This document shows, piece by piece, positions 1 through 7,438 of a stretch of 17,689 nucleotides of DNA. Under the pieces are notes generated by a model. The model was not told the origin of the DNA and searched no databases. It was given only the letters and a program-made list of their open reading frames with translations. The translations under genes and the position numbers were made by a program. Every line of letters begins with the position of its first letter. Positions within the stretch are counted from its first letter, which is position 1. The stretch is from NCBI GenBank assembly GCA_964482845.1, contig CAYZZE010000047.1, positions 1 through 17,689 on the forward strand. The letters run 5' to 3'. Source of the stretch: VGPI01 sp964482845. Its GTDB lineage: Bacteria; Cloacimonadota; Cloacimonadia; Cloacimonadales; Cloacimonadaceae.

Positions 1-63
1 CTCCGATTTCACCCTGAAAAGAACACATAAATCAGTTCTATTTCTTGGACGAAGAGTCTCTTA

Positions 64-89
64 CTGCATTATTCGGGTTTAATATGCAG
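64..89. repeat. Imperfect hairpin just before repeat copy 1
   Basis: CTGCAT (64-69) pairs with ATGCAG (84-89), and ATT (71-73) pairs with AAT (81-83), leaving one bulged T and a 7-nt loop. It abuts the left end of the repeat starting at 89 but has no counterpart before the second copy. It may therefore be an unrelated local structure or a part lost from the other copy. The rest of 1-63 shows no gene, tRNA or obvious motif. Confidence 0.4.
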
Positions 90-273
90 GCATATGTCTC
101 TTTTTCGGACTGAAGTCCTCATAATGTCTGAAAACCCAGTAGGGTTGCATGTACATTCACGATCCGAAACGGTGGTTGAAACCACCGCCTAACATCTGAT
201 GGCGCCGGATAACTTATTGTATTGCTATCTCTCGATCTCAATCTCCGGTGAGCCCATTATGTGCAATGGTCTC
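89..273. repeat. Copy 1 of a ~185-bp four-hairpin repeat
   Basis: This non-coding element recurs at 11004-11186 in the same orientation. It has four hairpins. H1 is GGAC-TGAA-GTCC (107-118). H2 is AACCC-AGTA-GGGTT (133-146). H3 is CGGTGGT-TGAA-ACCACCG (170-187). H4 pairs 250-258 with 265-273 around a 6-nt loop, with one C/T mismatch. H1 and H3 share a TGAA tetraloop. All four hairpins are identical in the two copies; the differences fall in the linkers and include a 2-nt length change. The element lies 47 bp beyond the stop of the last gene of operon B, so it would form the 3' end of that transcript. It resembles a REP/BIME-type intergenic repeat or a structured 3' RNA element. The family is not one I can name. 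Confidence 0.8.
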
Positions 274-299
274 TTCGAGTTCGCTTCGACTACTCGAAG
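273..299. repeat. Hairpin downstream of the glycosylase gene
   Basis: CTTCGAGT (273-280) and ACTCGAAG (292-299) form a perfect 8-bp stem with an 11-nt loop. It lies between repeat copy 1 and the 3' end of the last gene of operon B (stop at 321). There is no T-run on the minus-strand side, so it is not a classical intrinsic terminator, though it could stop or stabilise the operon B transcript. Copy 2 of the repeat has no equivalent hairpin. Confidence 0.45.
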
Positions 300-320
300 T
301 CATCTCTAAGCGAACCTGAC

Positions 321-1034
321 CTAAAGTCGGATCAATGGATCAGGTGCGTCATCCATTGATGATTGCCAGGGACATATGTCCCGGAGCAAGCAATCATGGC
401 AAAGCGCTCTTTTGCGGCAAATGGCTTTACAGTGGATAACGATATTGGCATGCAGAATCCGGTATTGGGTAAGATCGGGCGGGAGGGCACGATGGAACAC
501 CTGTTGCCCATCGTCATAGGAGATATCCGGCGGGATCAAACCCAAACGGTTGAAAAGGCGGATAGTATAGGCATCGATGACAAATATGATCCTGCCATAC
601 CCAAAGAGCAGGATGGAATCCGCCGTCTCCTTGCCGATGCCATGGCAGTCAAGCAGATAGCCGCGAAATTCATTGGTATCGGGTGGCGGTGCGTAATCAC
701 ATAAATGTCTGGCAACCGCCTGCAAGCGTCTTGCTTTGATGTTGTGAAAGCCGGCGGGTCGGATCAGGGTAGCGAGGTCTTCCACCGGCACCCTGGCAAT
801 TGACCTGAGCGTAGGGGCGGATCCCGCCTCCGCCCCATGTCTGGAAAGCAGACCATTGGAGCGCAGATTTGCCAGTGCCTTCTCCACATTCAACCAATTG
901 GTGTTTTGGGTGAGGATAGCGCCAATGACGACCTCATCCGGGGATGCAGCGTGCCACCAGTCGCCATCACCGTAGTGCTCCACCAGGAGTCTGTGAATAG
1001 TTCTAATCCGTTGATAAATGGACTGTTTTGCCAT
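321..1034 (-). CDS. Endonuclease III-family HhH-GPD DNA glycosylase with Fe-S cluster (MagIII-like)
   Basis: A 237-residue base-excision repair glycosylase of the endonuclease III superfamily. Seen: the motif AILTQNTNW (39-47), a helix-hairpin-helix loop CHGIGKETAD (130-139), the conserved catalytic aspartate in VIDAYT (D154), and a C-terminal Fe-S loop with Cys 206, 212, 215 and 221 (spacing X5-X2-X5). The lysine that makes E. coli Nth a glycosylase/lyase (GRKTAN) aligns here with E136. The TQNT and GKE(S/T)AD signatures match, from memory, the Helicobacter 3-methyladenine glycosylase MagIII type. A monofunctional glycosylase acting on alkylated or other damaged bases is therefore more likely than a thymine-glycol lyase. 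The ATG at 1034 overlaps the end of the guanine deaminase gene by 32 bp, implying translational coupling. No strong Shine-Dalgarno sequence is visible. It is the last gene of operon B. The family is secure; the substrate is inferred. Confidence 0.9.
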   Translation of the reverse strand: MAKQSIYQRIRTIHRLLVEHYGDGDWWHAASPDEVVIGAILTQNTNWLNVEKALANLRSNGLLSRHGAEAGSAPTLRSIARVPVEDLATLIRPAGFHNIKARRLQAVARHLCDYAPPPDTNEFRGYLLDCHGIGKETADSILLFGYGRIIFVIDAYTIRLFNRLGLIPPDISYDDGQQVFHRALPPDLTQYRILHANIVIHCKAICRKRALCHDCLLRDICPWQSSMDDAPDPLIRL

Positions 1035-2232
1035 TGATGAGGGTTTCGGCGACGCTCAGTTCATGACCACGGAAGATGAGTACTGAGGCGATGTCCTCAT
1101 CGCCGGCATGCAAGAGAGATGTTGCCTCGATAAAGATGAGATCGGCTTCTTTGCCCGTCTCAACGCTACCGATCCGGTCGCTCCAGCCCAACAGGTCTGC
1201 CGCACCGAGTGTGATCCGGTAGAGGGCACCCGCGGGAGTGACCGGCAGCGAGGAAGACCGGAAATTGTACATTTTGGCGTGATATAACATGGATAAAGTA
1301 GTGCCCGCACCGACATCCGAGCCCAGGGCAAAATCCAGTCCGTGTTCATGGATACGCTCCAGCGGGAATTCACCGCTCTTGAGGAAGAAATTGGAATCGG
1401 GACAATGCACGATTTTGGCATCCCGATCCCTGATTATCTCGAGTTCCCGGTCGCTGAGGTGAATACAGTGCGCCAGCAGGGTTTTGGGACGCAAGACCCC
1501 GTATCGGTCATACACTTCAGTATAGGTATCCGCAGCAAACAGATTTTTCACCCAGGCGATCTCATCCTGATTCTCCGATAGGTGTGTCTGGATCCAAGCA
1601 TCATGGGTGTCGGCATATTCAGCAGTGCCTTGGAGCAAGGAGGGAGAACAGGTCGGCGCAAAGCGCGGGGTAAAGATATAATCCAGTGACGGAGAGGCAT
1701 CGTGCCACTTTTCATAGAGTCCTATGCACTGACGTAGCACGGCATTGGTCTCTCCCTGCAAAGCTTTAATCGAATTCTGATCCATCATCGTCATCCCGAT
1801 CAGTGCGCGATAACCTTTCGCCAGGGCGTTTTCAAACGCTGTATCGCAGGCGATGGGAAAGGGTGCGGTATAGATCACTGCCGTGGTCGTTCCGGCTCTT
1901 GCCAACGCATCAAAGAATTCCTGTGCCAGAGCATTTGCATAAGATATATCGCTGGAGCGCGCCTCTTCCGGAAAGACGTGTCGTTTGAGCCAAGGCAGCA
2001 GAGCGGGCTCATAACGTCCACGGATACGGTATTGCGAGAGATGGACGTGCAGGTCGATCAAGCCAGGCAGGCAAAGACAATTGCTGCGGTCGATGGCATT
2101 CCGGTGCCGGATGGGGTCATAGTCCTCGATCATCAGGATCGAGCCTCCGTCGATGGTGATCGCCTGATTGCGCCGGAAACGGACGCTTTCGGCATCATTC
2201 GGGCTGAGGATGTGGCTGCGGTATGTTTTCAT
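1003..2232 (-). CDS. guaD: Guanine deaminase (amidohydrolase superfamily)
   Basis: A cytosolic zinc enzyme that deaminates guanine to xanthine and ammonia (EC 3.5.4.3), a purine salvage and catabolism step. With the start at 2232 it has 409 residues, close to the usual family length. Seen: PGLIDLHVHLSQ with H62-x-H64, IQTHLSEN (H217, E220), LLAHCIHLS (H255) and LGSDVGAG (D306). These give the full metal and catalytic set in the expected order. The segment around YEPALLPWLKRHVFPEEA (74-91) is typical of guanine deaminases rather than cytosine deaminases or other amidohydrolases. The start is the ATG at 2232, preceded by AGAAGG six bases upstream. An in-frame ATG at 2331 would add 33 residues lying inside the upstream gene and lacking family resemblance, so it was rejected. 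The gene overlaps the VCBS gene by 38 bp and the glycosylase gene by 32 bp. Confidence 0.9.
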   Translation of the reverse strand: MKTYRSHILSPNDAESVRFRRNQAITIDGGSILMIEDYDPIRHRNAIDRSNCLCLPGLIDLHVHLSQYRIRGRYEPALLPWLKRHVFPEEARSSDISYANALAQEFFDALARAGTTTAVIYTAPFPIACDTAFENALAKGYRALIGMTMMDQNSIKALQGETNAVLRQCIGLYEKWHDASPSLDYIFTPRFAPTCSPSLLQGTAEYADTHDAWIQTHLSENQDEIAWVKNLFAADTYTEVYDRYGVLRPKTLLAHCIHLSDRELEIIRDRDAKIVHCPDSNFFLKSGEFPLERIHEHGLDFALGSDVGAGTTLSMLYHAKMYNFRSSSLPVTPAGALYRITLGAADLLGWSDRIGSVETGKEADLIFIEATSLLHAGDEDIASVLIFRGHELSVAETLINGKTVHLSTD

Positions 2233-4918
2233 AAGTAACCTTCTGATAACGGATAAGACGATCTCTGCCGAGACCGAAGTAAAGGACTGGCTCACTTTGG
2301 GAGGTGGTTCCCTTGGCGCTGGAGAGCTCACGGATCAGCGTACGCGTCCTGCCTTTGCGGTCTCTGAGCGTAATTTTGATTCGGGTGCCAAAGGCAGGTG
2401 AATTGGGAAACTCGCCGGATAGTTTATGATCCGTGACGAGGCGGATCTCGCCACCCTCCCAAACGGGTTTGACGGCGAAGGAGACATTGACGGTCTGGGT
2501 GACGTTTCGCAGTACTTTTACGCCGTTTCCGCTGCCGACCACCAGATCCATTCTGCCATCGCAATCAAGGTCAGCGGTGGCATTACCCCAGCCATTGAAG
2601 ACGCGTGCTCCCGCCAACCAGGTGATATCGCTGAAAGTGCCATCGCCGTTGTTGTGATATAGGTAAGAGCGGTCATTCTCATAAACGGAAGTGATGAAGA
2701 GGTCGAGGTCGCCGTCATTGTCCGCATCGAACCAGAGCGGATCGGAATGCAGTTCGTCATAGGTGATGCCTGCCGCGCGGGTGACATCGGTAAATTGCCA
2801 GTAATAAAGCGTGTCCGCCCCGATCACCCGTGACATCAGACCATCATTGCGGAGGAGCAGGCTGACGTCCGAGATCTCAATGTAGCGCGGATGTGCCAGA
2901 TTGGCAATAAAAAGATCAAGGTCTCCGTCGTTGTCATAATCGCCCCAATCGGCGCCGATGCTGTGGCCGTAGTAGCCTTGTTTGTATTTTCCGTGCAGGT
3001 TGTATAGCGGCGCTACGTCCTGATATCCCTCGCCCGTCCACTTCCAGCAGAGATTACGGTTCAACCGGTAATTGGTGACCAGGATCTCCTGGATACCGTC
3101 ATTGTCAAAATCCGCTGGCGCTACGCCGCGCCCTGCCTGACCGGGGTGGTCGGTATATGCTGGTTCACGGATGCCGATGGCGGCGGATAGGTCATGGAAA
3201 TAGCCCTTGTCGTTCTGCCAGTAAAAATCGGGATAAGCGCTGCGTACCTGCCATCTTTCATAATTGGCAATATAGAGGTCGGGATAGCCGCTCCGGTTGG
3301 GATCGATCCAGGCAGCGCCTTCGGTGGGATAGCGGTCGTCGATGTCGCCGGCACGCTCATTGACCGAGGCAAAACGTTCGTCACCCAAGTTCTTCATCAG
3401 TTGCTCGCCATCGCGCTGGTCGCTGTGGGAGATGGTCACGAAGTCCAGATGTCCGTCGAGATTGAAGTCGGCAAAGAGCCCGCCATTGGCTTTGAGATCG
3501 GCCAGTCCCGCCTTTTCGGTCACTTCGGCAAAACTCCAATCGCCGTGGTTTTTATACAAACGTCTGCCATTGAGCAGAATATCACTGAGCCCGTCATTGT
3601 CATAATCCGCCAGCGCGATGCGGGATTCACGGTTGCCTTCCAGTCCGGCGGTGGTGGTCATATCCTCAAAGACAATGCCGCGGTAATTCATCAGTTTTCT
3701 TGCCCACGCCATCGGTTCCTGCTTGATCCTGAGGCGGTTGTGAATGCGCCTAAAGTATTGCCAGGCATCATCATAACGACGCCGTGGCGAGCCATGGATG
3801 AGAGAGGTGACAAAAGCACGGGCGGCAGCATATAGATCGCCCTTGCCCTGAGACAAGGCATAAATTCTCCCGGTCCAATAAGATAATTCCGCCATCTGGC
3901 CACTGTCGTTGTTGTCCATCCGGATGGAATCGATCATCCGCCGCAAGCGGCGAAGATCACGGTCACCCGGACGCATAATAGTAGCCAAAGAATCCTCGTC
4001 GCCCCAGTAACCAAAACGGGCGGTCAACCGATAATAGTCCAGTTTTGCCTGCTGCAGCCGGAGACGATTGCGCCATTGATCCGGATCGTAACGCTCATAT
4101 AATACCACTATATCGCTCATACCGGTGTGGTCAGAAAGACCTTTGAGCAGTCCGGCGGCGGCTTCCAACAGATCATCCGGTCTCGGTCTGGCTTCCACAT
4201 TGCGCCTCAGCGCCGGCGACATCAGGAAAAGCGAGGAGATATAATCATAGGTATGGGTGATCCCCGGCTCGTTCATACGCGCCAGCATCGACGCATAATC
4301 CTTGCGGTTGGACAGGTGGTAAAGACGGTAATAATAGGCGATCTGGCGATATTGGGAAAGCGGGAAGGTATTCTCAAAGCGGTTGATCAGATCGATCGCC
4401 AGAGAATCGTTGCGCTCAACGGCGATGGCATCGATCGCCCATTTGGCGCGTTGTTCTATTTGATGGTTATATCGCTCGAGTTTGGGGATCGATTGCAGGA
4501 ACATGTCATCACCAATTTCGGATAGAGCATAGGCAATGACCAGCGAATCAGCAGGATCGGAAAACCGCTTTTTGATCCTATCCGCCATCTGATGATAATG
4601 ATTGATGGAGACCTCGGCAAACCCAGAGGCGATATCTATCCAAGCCAATGCCGAGGCAAGATCGCCATAACGCTCATATAATTCCCGATGACACAGAAGG
4701 ATGAATGAGGTGTCACCATTGACGCTCACGTAGCGTAAAAAGGATCGCAGATACGCCTCGTCGGAATCCTCTGCCAACGCTCTGCCCTCTATGCTGTTGC
4801 GGTATTTGTCCAGAATCTTGTATTGCTCCCGCTCCAGACTGAAGTCCAGGTCGGACTGTTCCAGCGCGCCCAACGTAACTATTATAAAACATAAGAGAAC
4901 AAGCATTATCCTAATCAT
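2195..4918 (-). CDS. Secreted VCBS/FG-GAP repeat protein with C-terminal ASPIC/UnbV domain
   Basis: A 907-residue exported protein of unknown role. Residues 1-18 form a hydrophobic signal peptide. Residues ~20-420 are helical and rich in charged residues and Tyr, like a TPR-type solenoid. From ~430 come FG-GAP/VCBS calcium-binding loops of the form DxDxDGxxD. Those seen are DYDNDGLSD (438-446), DFNLDGHLD, DFDNDGIQE, DYDNDGDLD, DADNDGDLD and DLDCDGRMD, plus a degenerate DPNRSGYPD. They probably build a beta-propeller. The last ~80 residues (FGTRIKITLRD ... LYFGLGRD) look like an ASPIC/UnbV domain. No type IX-style sorting tail is evident. The ATG at 4918 has GAGG five bases upstream and lies 7 bp after hslO. 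The domain calls are firm. The function could be adhesion, carbohydrate binding or surface scaffolding, and context does not decide. Confidence 0.85.
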   Translation of the reverse strand: MIRIMLVLLCFIIVTLGALEQSDLDFSLEREQYKILDKYRNSIEGRALAEDSDEAYLRSFLRYVSVNGDTSFILLCHRELYERYGDLASALAWIDIASGFAEVSINHYHQMADRIKKRFSDPADSLVIAYALSEIGDDMFLQSIPKLERYNHQIEQRAKWAIDAIAVERNDSLAIDLINRFENTFPLSQYRQIAYYYRLYHLSNRKDYASMLARMNEPGITHTYDYISSLFLMSPALRRNVEARPRPDDLLEAAAGLLKGLSDHTGMSDIVVLYERYDPDQWRNRLRLQQAKLDYYRLTARFGYWGDEDSLATIMRPGDRDLRRLRRMIDSIRMDNNDSGQMAELSYWTGRIYALSQGKGDLYAAARAFVTSLIHGSPRRRYDDAWQYFRRIHNRLRIKQEPMAWARKLMNYRGIVFEDMTTTAGLEGNRESRIALADYDNDGLSDILLNGRRLYKNHGDWSFAEVTEKAGLADLKANGGLFADFNLDGHLDFVTISHSDQRDGEQLMKNLGDERFASVNERAGDIDDRYPTEGAAWIDPNRSGYPDLYIANYERWQVRSAYPDFYWQNDKGYFHDLSAAIGIREPAYTDHPGQAGRGVAPADFDNDGIQEILVTNYRLNRNLCWKWTGEGYQDVAPLYNLHGKYKQGYYGHSIGADWGDYDNDGDLDLFIANLAHPRYIEISDVSLLLRNDGLMSRVIGADTLYYWQFTDVTRAAGITYDELHSDPLWFDADNDGDLDLFITSVYENDRSYLYHNNGDGTFSDITWLAGARVFNGWGNATADLDCDGRMDLVVGSGNGVKVLRNVTQTVNVSFAVKPVWEGGEIRLVTDHKLSGEFPNSPAFGTRIKITLRDRKGRTRTLIRELSSAKGTTSQSEPVLYFGLGRDRLIRYQKVTYENIPQPHPQPE

Positions 4919-4925
4919 CCATTCC

Positions 4926-5798
4926 TCACAATTGAGTCAGCATCTCCCTGATCTCATCACCACTGTAATGGTAACTGCGATTGCAGTAATGACACTGCGG
5001 ATCGATCCCATCGGTCATGGTCTGCAGTTCGGTTTTACCCAGCGCGAACAGCGCGCTAACAAATCTTTGCTTACTGCAGTTGCACCGGTATCCGATCATA
5101 CTTTCTTCCAATAGATTATATTCCAGGTCGCACAGGACAAAACGGCTGATGATCTGAAGCGGATTCAAGCCCATATCCATGAGATCGGTCGGATTGGGTG
5201 TGCGGGAAATATTGTCGATGATGGTGTCGGCAAGACACATATCGGCACCCGGCATTTGTTGAACGAAGAAACCTCCGGCGGCACGGATGGTGGCATCGTT
5301 GTTGATCATCACCCCCAAAGCAATGGCGGTGGGCAGTTGTTCCGATTGCTGGTAATAGTGGGTCAAGTCCCTGGCGATTTCGCAACTGACCAATTCACAA
5401 ATGCCGATGAAGGGATTACCCAGACCGAAGTCCTTGATGATAGTTATGGTTCCGCCGGCGATGGCAGGCGGCACGTCAAGATTGGCAGCCACATCATCAT
5501 AAAACAACTGCGGGTTCTTGACATATCCCCTCAAGAATCCGCTTCCTTCACAGATTACGAGCCCGCCTCGCAGGTCGCCCGTGCAGTTAAGATTAAGCGT
5601 GATGGAGTGAAGCGGGCTCTTCAAATCCTGTCCCATCAATGCTGCTGCCACCATAAGCCGTCCGAGAAAGATCGTGCTGATGGGCGAGAGATCGTGCAGA
5701 TCACGTGCTTTCTGAACCGTCTGCGTGGCATCCACGGCAAAGACGCGGAATTGATCGTTACCCGCGCTTATCCGGTATATCTTATCTGACTTTGACAT
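4926..5798 (-). CDS. hslO: Hsp33 redox-regulated chaperone
   Basis: A 290-residue cytosolic holdase that protects unfolding proteins during oxidative stress. In the family, four reduced cysteines bind zinc and keep the chaperone inactive; oxidation to disulfides with unfolding of the C-terminal region turns it on. All four cysteines are present in the expected pattern: CNC (C239, C241) and CHYC (C269, C272). The N-terminal domain shows family features such as LGRLMVAAALMG (45-56), the GDLRGG motif (~74-79) and GGFFVQQMPGA (~174-184). The length is normal. The ATG at 5798 overlaps the end of the SpoIID-domain gene by 17 bp, and the stop is 7 bp before the VCBS gene, so the three are probably cotranscribed. 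Identification is secure. Confidence 0.96.
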   Translation of the reverse strand: MSKSDKIYRISAGNDQFRVFAVDATQTVQKARDLHDLSPISTIFLGRLMVAAALMGQDLKSPLHSITLNLNCTGDLRGGLVICEGSGFLRGYVKNPQLFYDDVAANLDVPPAIAGGTITIIKDFGLGNPFIGICELVSCEIARDLTHYYQQSEQLPTAIALGVMINNDATIRAAGGFFVQQMPGADMCLADTIIDNISRTPNPTDLMDMGLNPLQIISRFVLCDLEYNLLEESMIGYRCNCSKQRFVSALFALGKTELQTMTDGIDPQCHYCNRSYHYSGDEIREMLTQL

Positions 5799-7401
5799 CG
5801 GGCATATCCTTGATCATACTGCCTCGCTTAAGTATTTCCAATGGTAATAGTCCGGCATCTTCGGTGCCTGCCGGTTTGTTTTGCACCGGAATTTCCGGCA
5901 TCGGCAAGTCAGGCACGTTCCAGCGGTCGGTCAATTCCACCCCCGGATAATAGAAATACAGAATATCCTCCCAGAACCATTCATTGCGCGCTTTGTTCAA
6001 GGTTCCCACCTGACACATCCCCACGCCATGGCCATATCCCCTTCCGCGCAGAGTTAGGTTTGAACCGGGACGGATAACGATTGCGTCATCTGCGTTGGAG
6101 TGGAAGTTGCCTATGATATAAAATTGCGAACTGGGCAGGTTGCCAAAGAGTTGACGAATCTGCCACTCCGACGTATAGGTCTTGGAGCCGCTGCCATTGA
6201 CCGTTAGCGATACGATCCTGCCGGATACACCACGCCGGTTGATCACGATGGTCGAGATGATATTTATCCCGCTGTTCTGTTGCAGAACCCGCTTGGGAAT
6301 ATTGCGCGTCCAATTCATATTCTGGCGTTCCCACGATGCCATACCCGGCAGTTCCAGACCCAGGTTTATCCATTGCCGGACACCGGATTCGCTGCTCAGA
6401 TCATAATTCTCCGCTTCCGGCATACAGGTTACTCCGCCCAGATAATCCAAAGGCGAGCCACGCCAGATCACGTTGGAGGCATCCGTCTTGCCGCCACATA
6501 TACTGTGATAGACCGCATCTGCCACCCGGTTTCCATAGTTCATCACGATACTACGGGTCGCCGCTGCGGCCGCCAGGACATTGGTATTTTGGAGATGAAC
6601 ACCCTTGTAAACCTGACAATGCGTCCCGTTACACAGGTCATAGCCGTCGTCCCGGTGCCGGTTATACAGCAAGAGCGAGATCGCATGAGTGCGGGTGGCG
6701 ACCGATTGAACCTTCAGTGCTTCCAGAGGAGCCCCGCTACCGATCTCATGCTGGATCACTCCCGCCACATAGTCCTCCAAACCCAGGTAATGATTGATGA
6801 TCAAGCGGTTATTGACGTAGCGGAGGATAAAATCCCCGGCAAAACCTTCTATTTGGTCATTGATATTGACCTGCTTTTCGCTGCTCAGGCGCACCGGCAG
6901 TTCATAATACTGTTCTATGCCGCGGCGATTGGTCACCCGGATGCGCGGATGGATCAGAGGGATCAAACTGATATTTGCTTCCGGGGTGCCGGTTTGGCTG
7001 GCATAGCGTCTTGCCTCTTCCCGAGTGCCGAAGCTTACGCTCTCAAAGACCAGCCGTTCCAGCCGGATCAGGAGTTTGCCGTTATGCCAGAAAAGCGTCC
7101 GGCGGATCACATCGCTATCCGGATCAATATCCGCTTCCCGCGCCACCGGTTCGACCCGATTGATGATCCCCCAATATTGCTGGACATCGCTCTGTGCCAC
7201 GGAGATCGCGATATCGCCGCTGATGCTGTTACTGATCGGTGAGTCCAGTTCCGTGATCGTCCATTTGACGCCGTTTCTGAGATTCAGAGTATTTCCTCCT
7301 GCCAGGTTGACCTCGAGATATAAGGTTCCATCGACAAATTGCGCTGCCGTCAAACTGCTTAGCAGGATCAGGACTACGCCGATCAGGACAAAAACGCGCA
7401 T
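5782..7401 (-). CDS. SpoIID/LytB-domain protein, exported (probable peptidoglycan lytic transglycosylase)
   Basis: A 539-residue exported protein. Residues 1-20 are a signal peptide ending in LTAAQ. Residues ~25-200 are a poorly conserved N-terminal region with a possible SPOR-like segment near 125-150. Residues ~205-500 are a SpoIID/LytB domain: GLEDYVAGVIQHE (207-219), then PLEALKVQSVATRTHA (225-240), the DLCNGTHCQVYKG stretch (255-267), ICGGKT, and GRGYGHGVGMCQVGT near 470-485. E219 aligns with the catalytic glutamate of Bacillus SpoIID, a transglycosylase that degrades stem-peptide-free peptidoglycan. The usual SQ(W/L)GA ending reads CQVGT here. No other sporulation gene is nearby, so a wall-remodelling role in vegetative cells is inferred. 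The ATG at 7401 lies 37 bp after metG, with GGTGAG nine bases upstream. Confidence 0.88.
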   Translation of the reverse strand: MRVFVLIGVVLILLSSLTAAQFVDGTLYLEVNLAGGNTLNLRNGVKWTITELDSPISNSISGDIAISVAQSDVQQYWGIINRVEPVAREADIDPDSDVIRRTLFWHNGKLLIRLERLVFESVSFGTREEARRYASQTGTPEANISLIPLIHPRIRVTNRRGIEQYYELPVRLSSEKQVNINDQIEGFAGDFILRYVNNRLIINHYLGLEDYVAGVIQHEIGSGAPLEALKVQSVATRTHAISLLLYNRHRDDGYDLCNGTHCQVYKGVHLQNTNVLAAAAATRSIVMNYGNRVADAVYHSICGGKTDASNVIWRGSPLDYLGGVTCMPEAENYDLSSESGVRQWINLGLELPGMASWERQNMNWTRNIPKRVLQQNSGINIISTIVINRRGVSGRIVSLTVNGSGSKTYTSEWQIRQLFGNLPSSQFYIIGNFHSNADDAIVIRPGSNLTLRGRGYGHGVGMCQVGTLNKARNEWFWEDILYFYYPGVELTDRWNVPDLPMPEIPVQNKPAGTEDAGLLPLEILKRGSMIKDMPDVKVR

Positions 7402-7438
7402 GACAGGTCACTCACCACAGTGTATAATAATACGAACT

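Noticed and set aside
2233..2331. N-terminal extension of guanine deaminase
   Set aside because: It would deepen the overlap with the VCBS gene, and the ATG at 2232 has a clear ribosome binding site and the expected family length.
3194..3835. Plus-strand reading frame opposite the VCBS gene
   Set aside because: Its Val/Ile-rich translation mirrors the repeated Asp codons of the VCBS loops on the other strand, so it is a shadow.
6280..7242. Long plus-strand reading frame opposite the SpoIID-domain gene
   Set aside because: It is antisense to a well-supported gene, its translation has no domain-like pattern, and no ribosome binding site context supports it.
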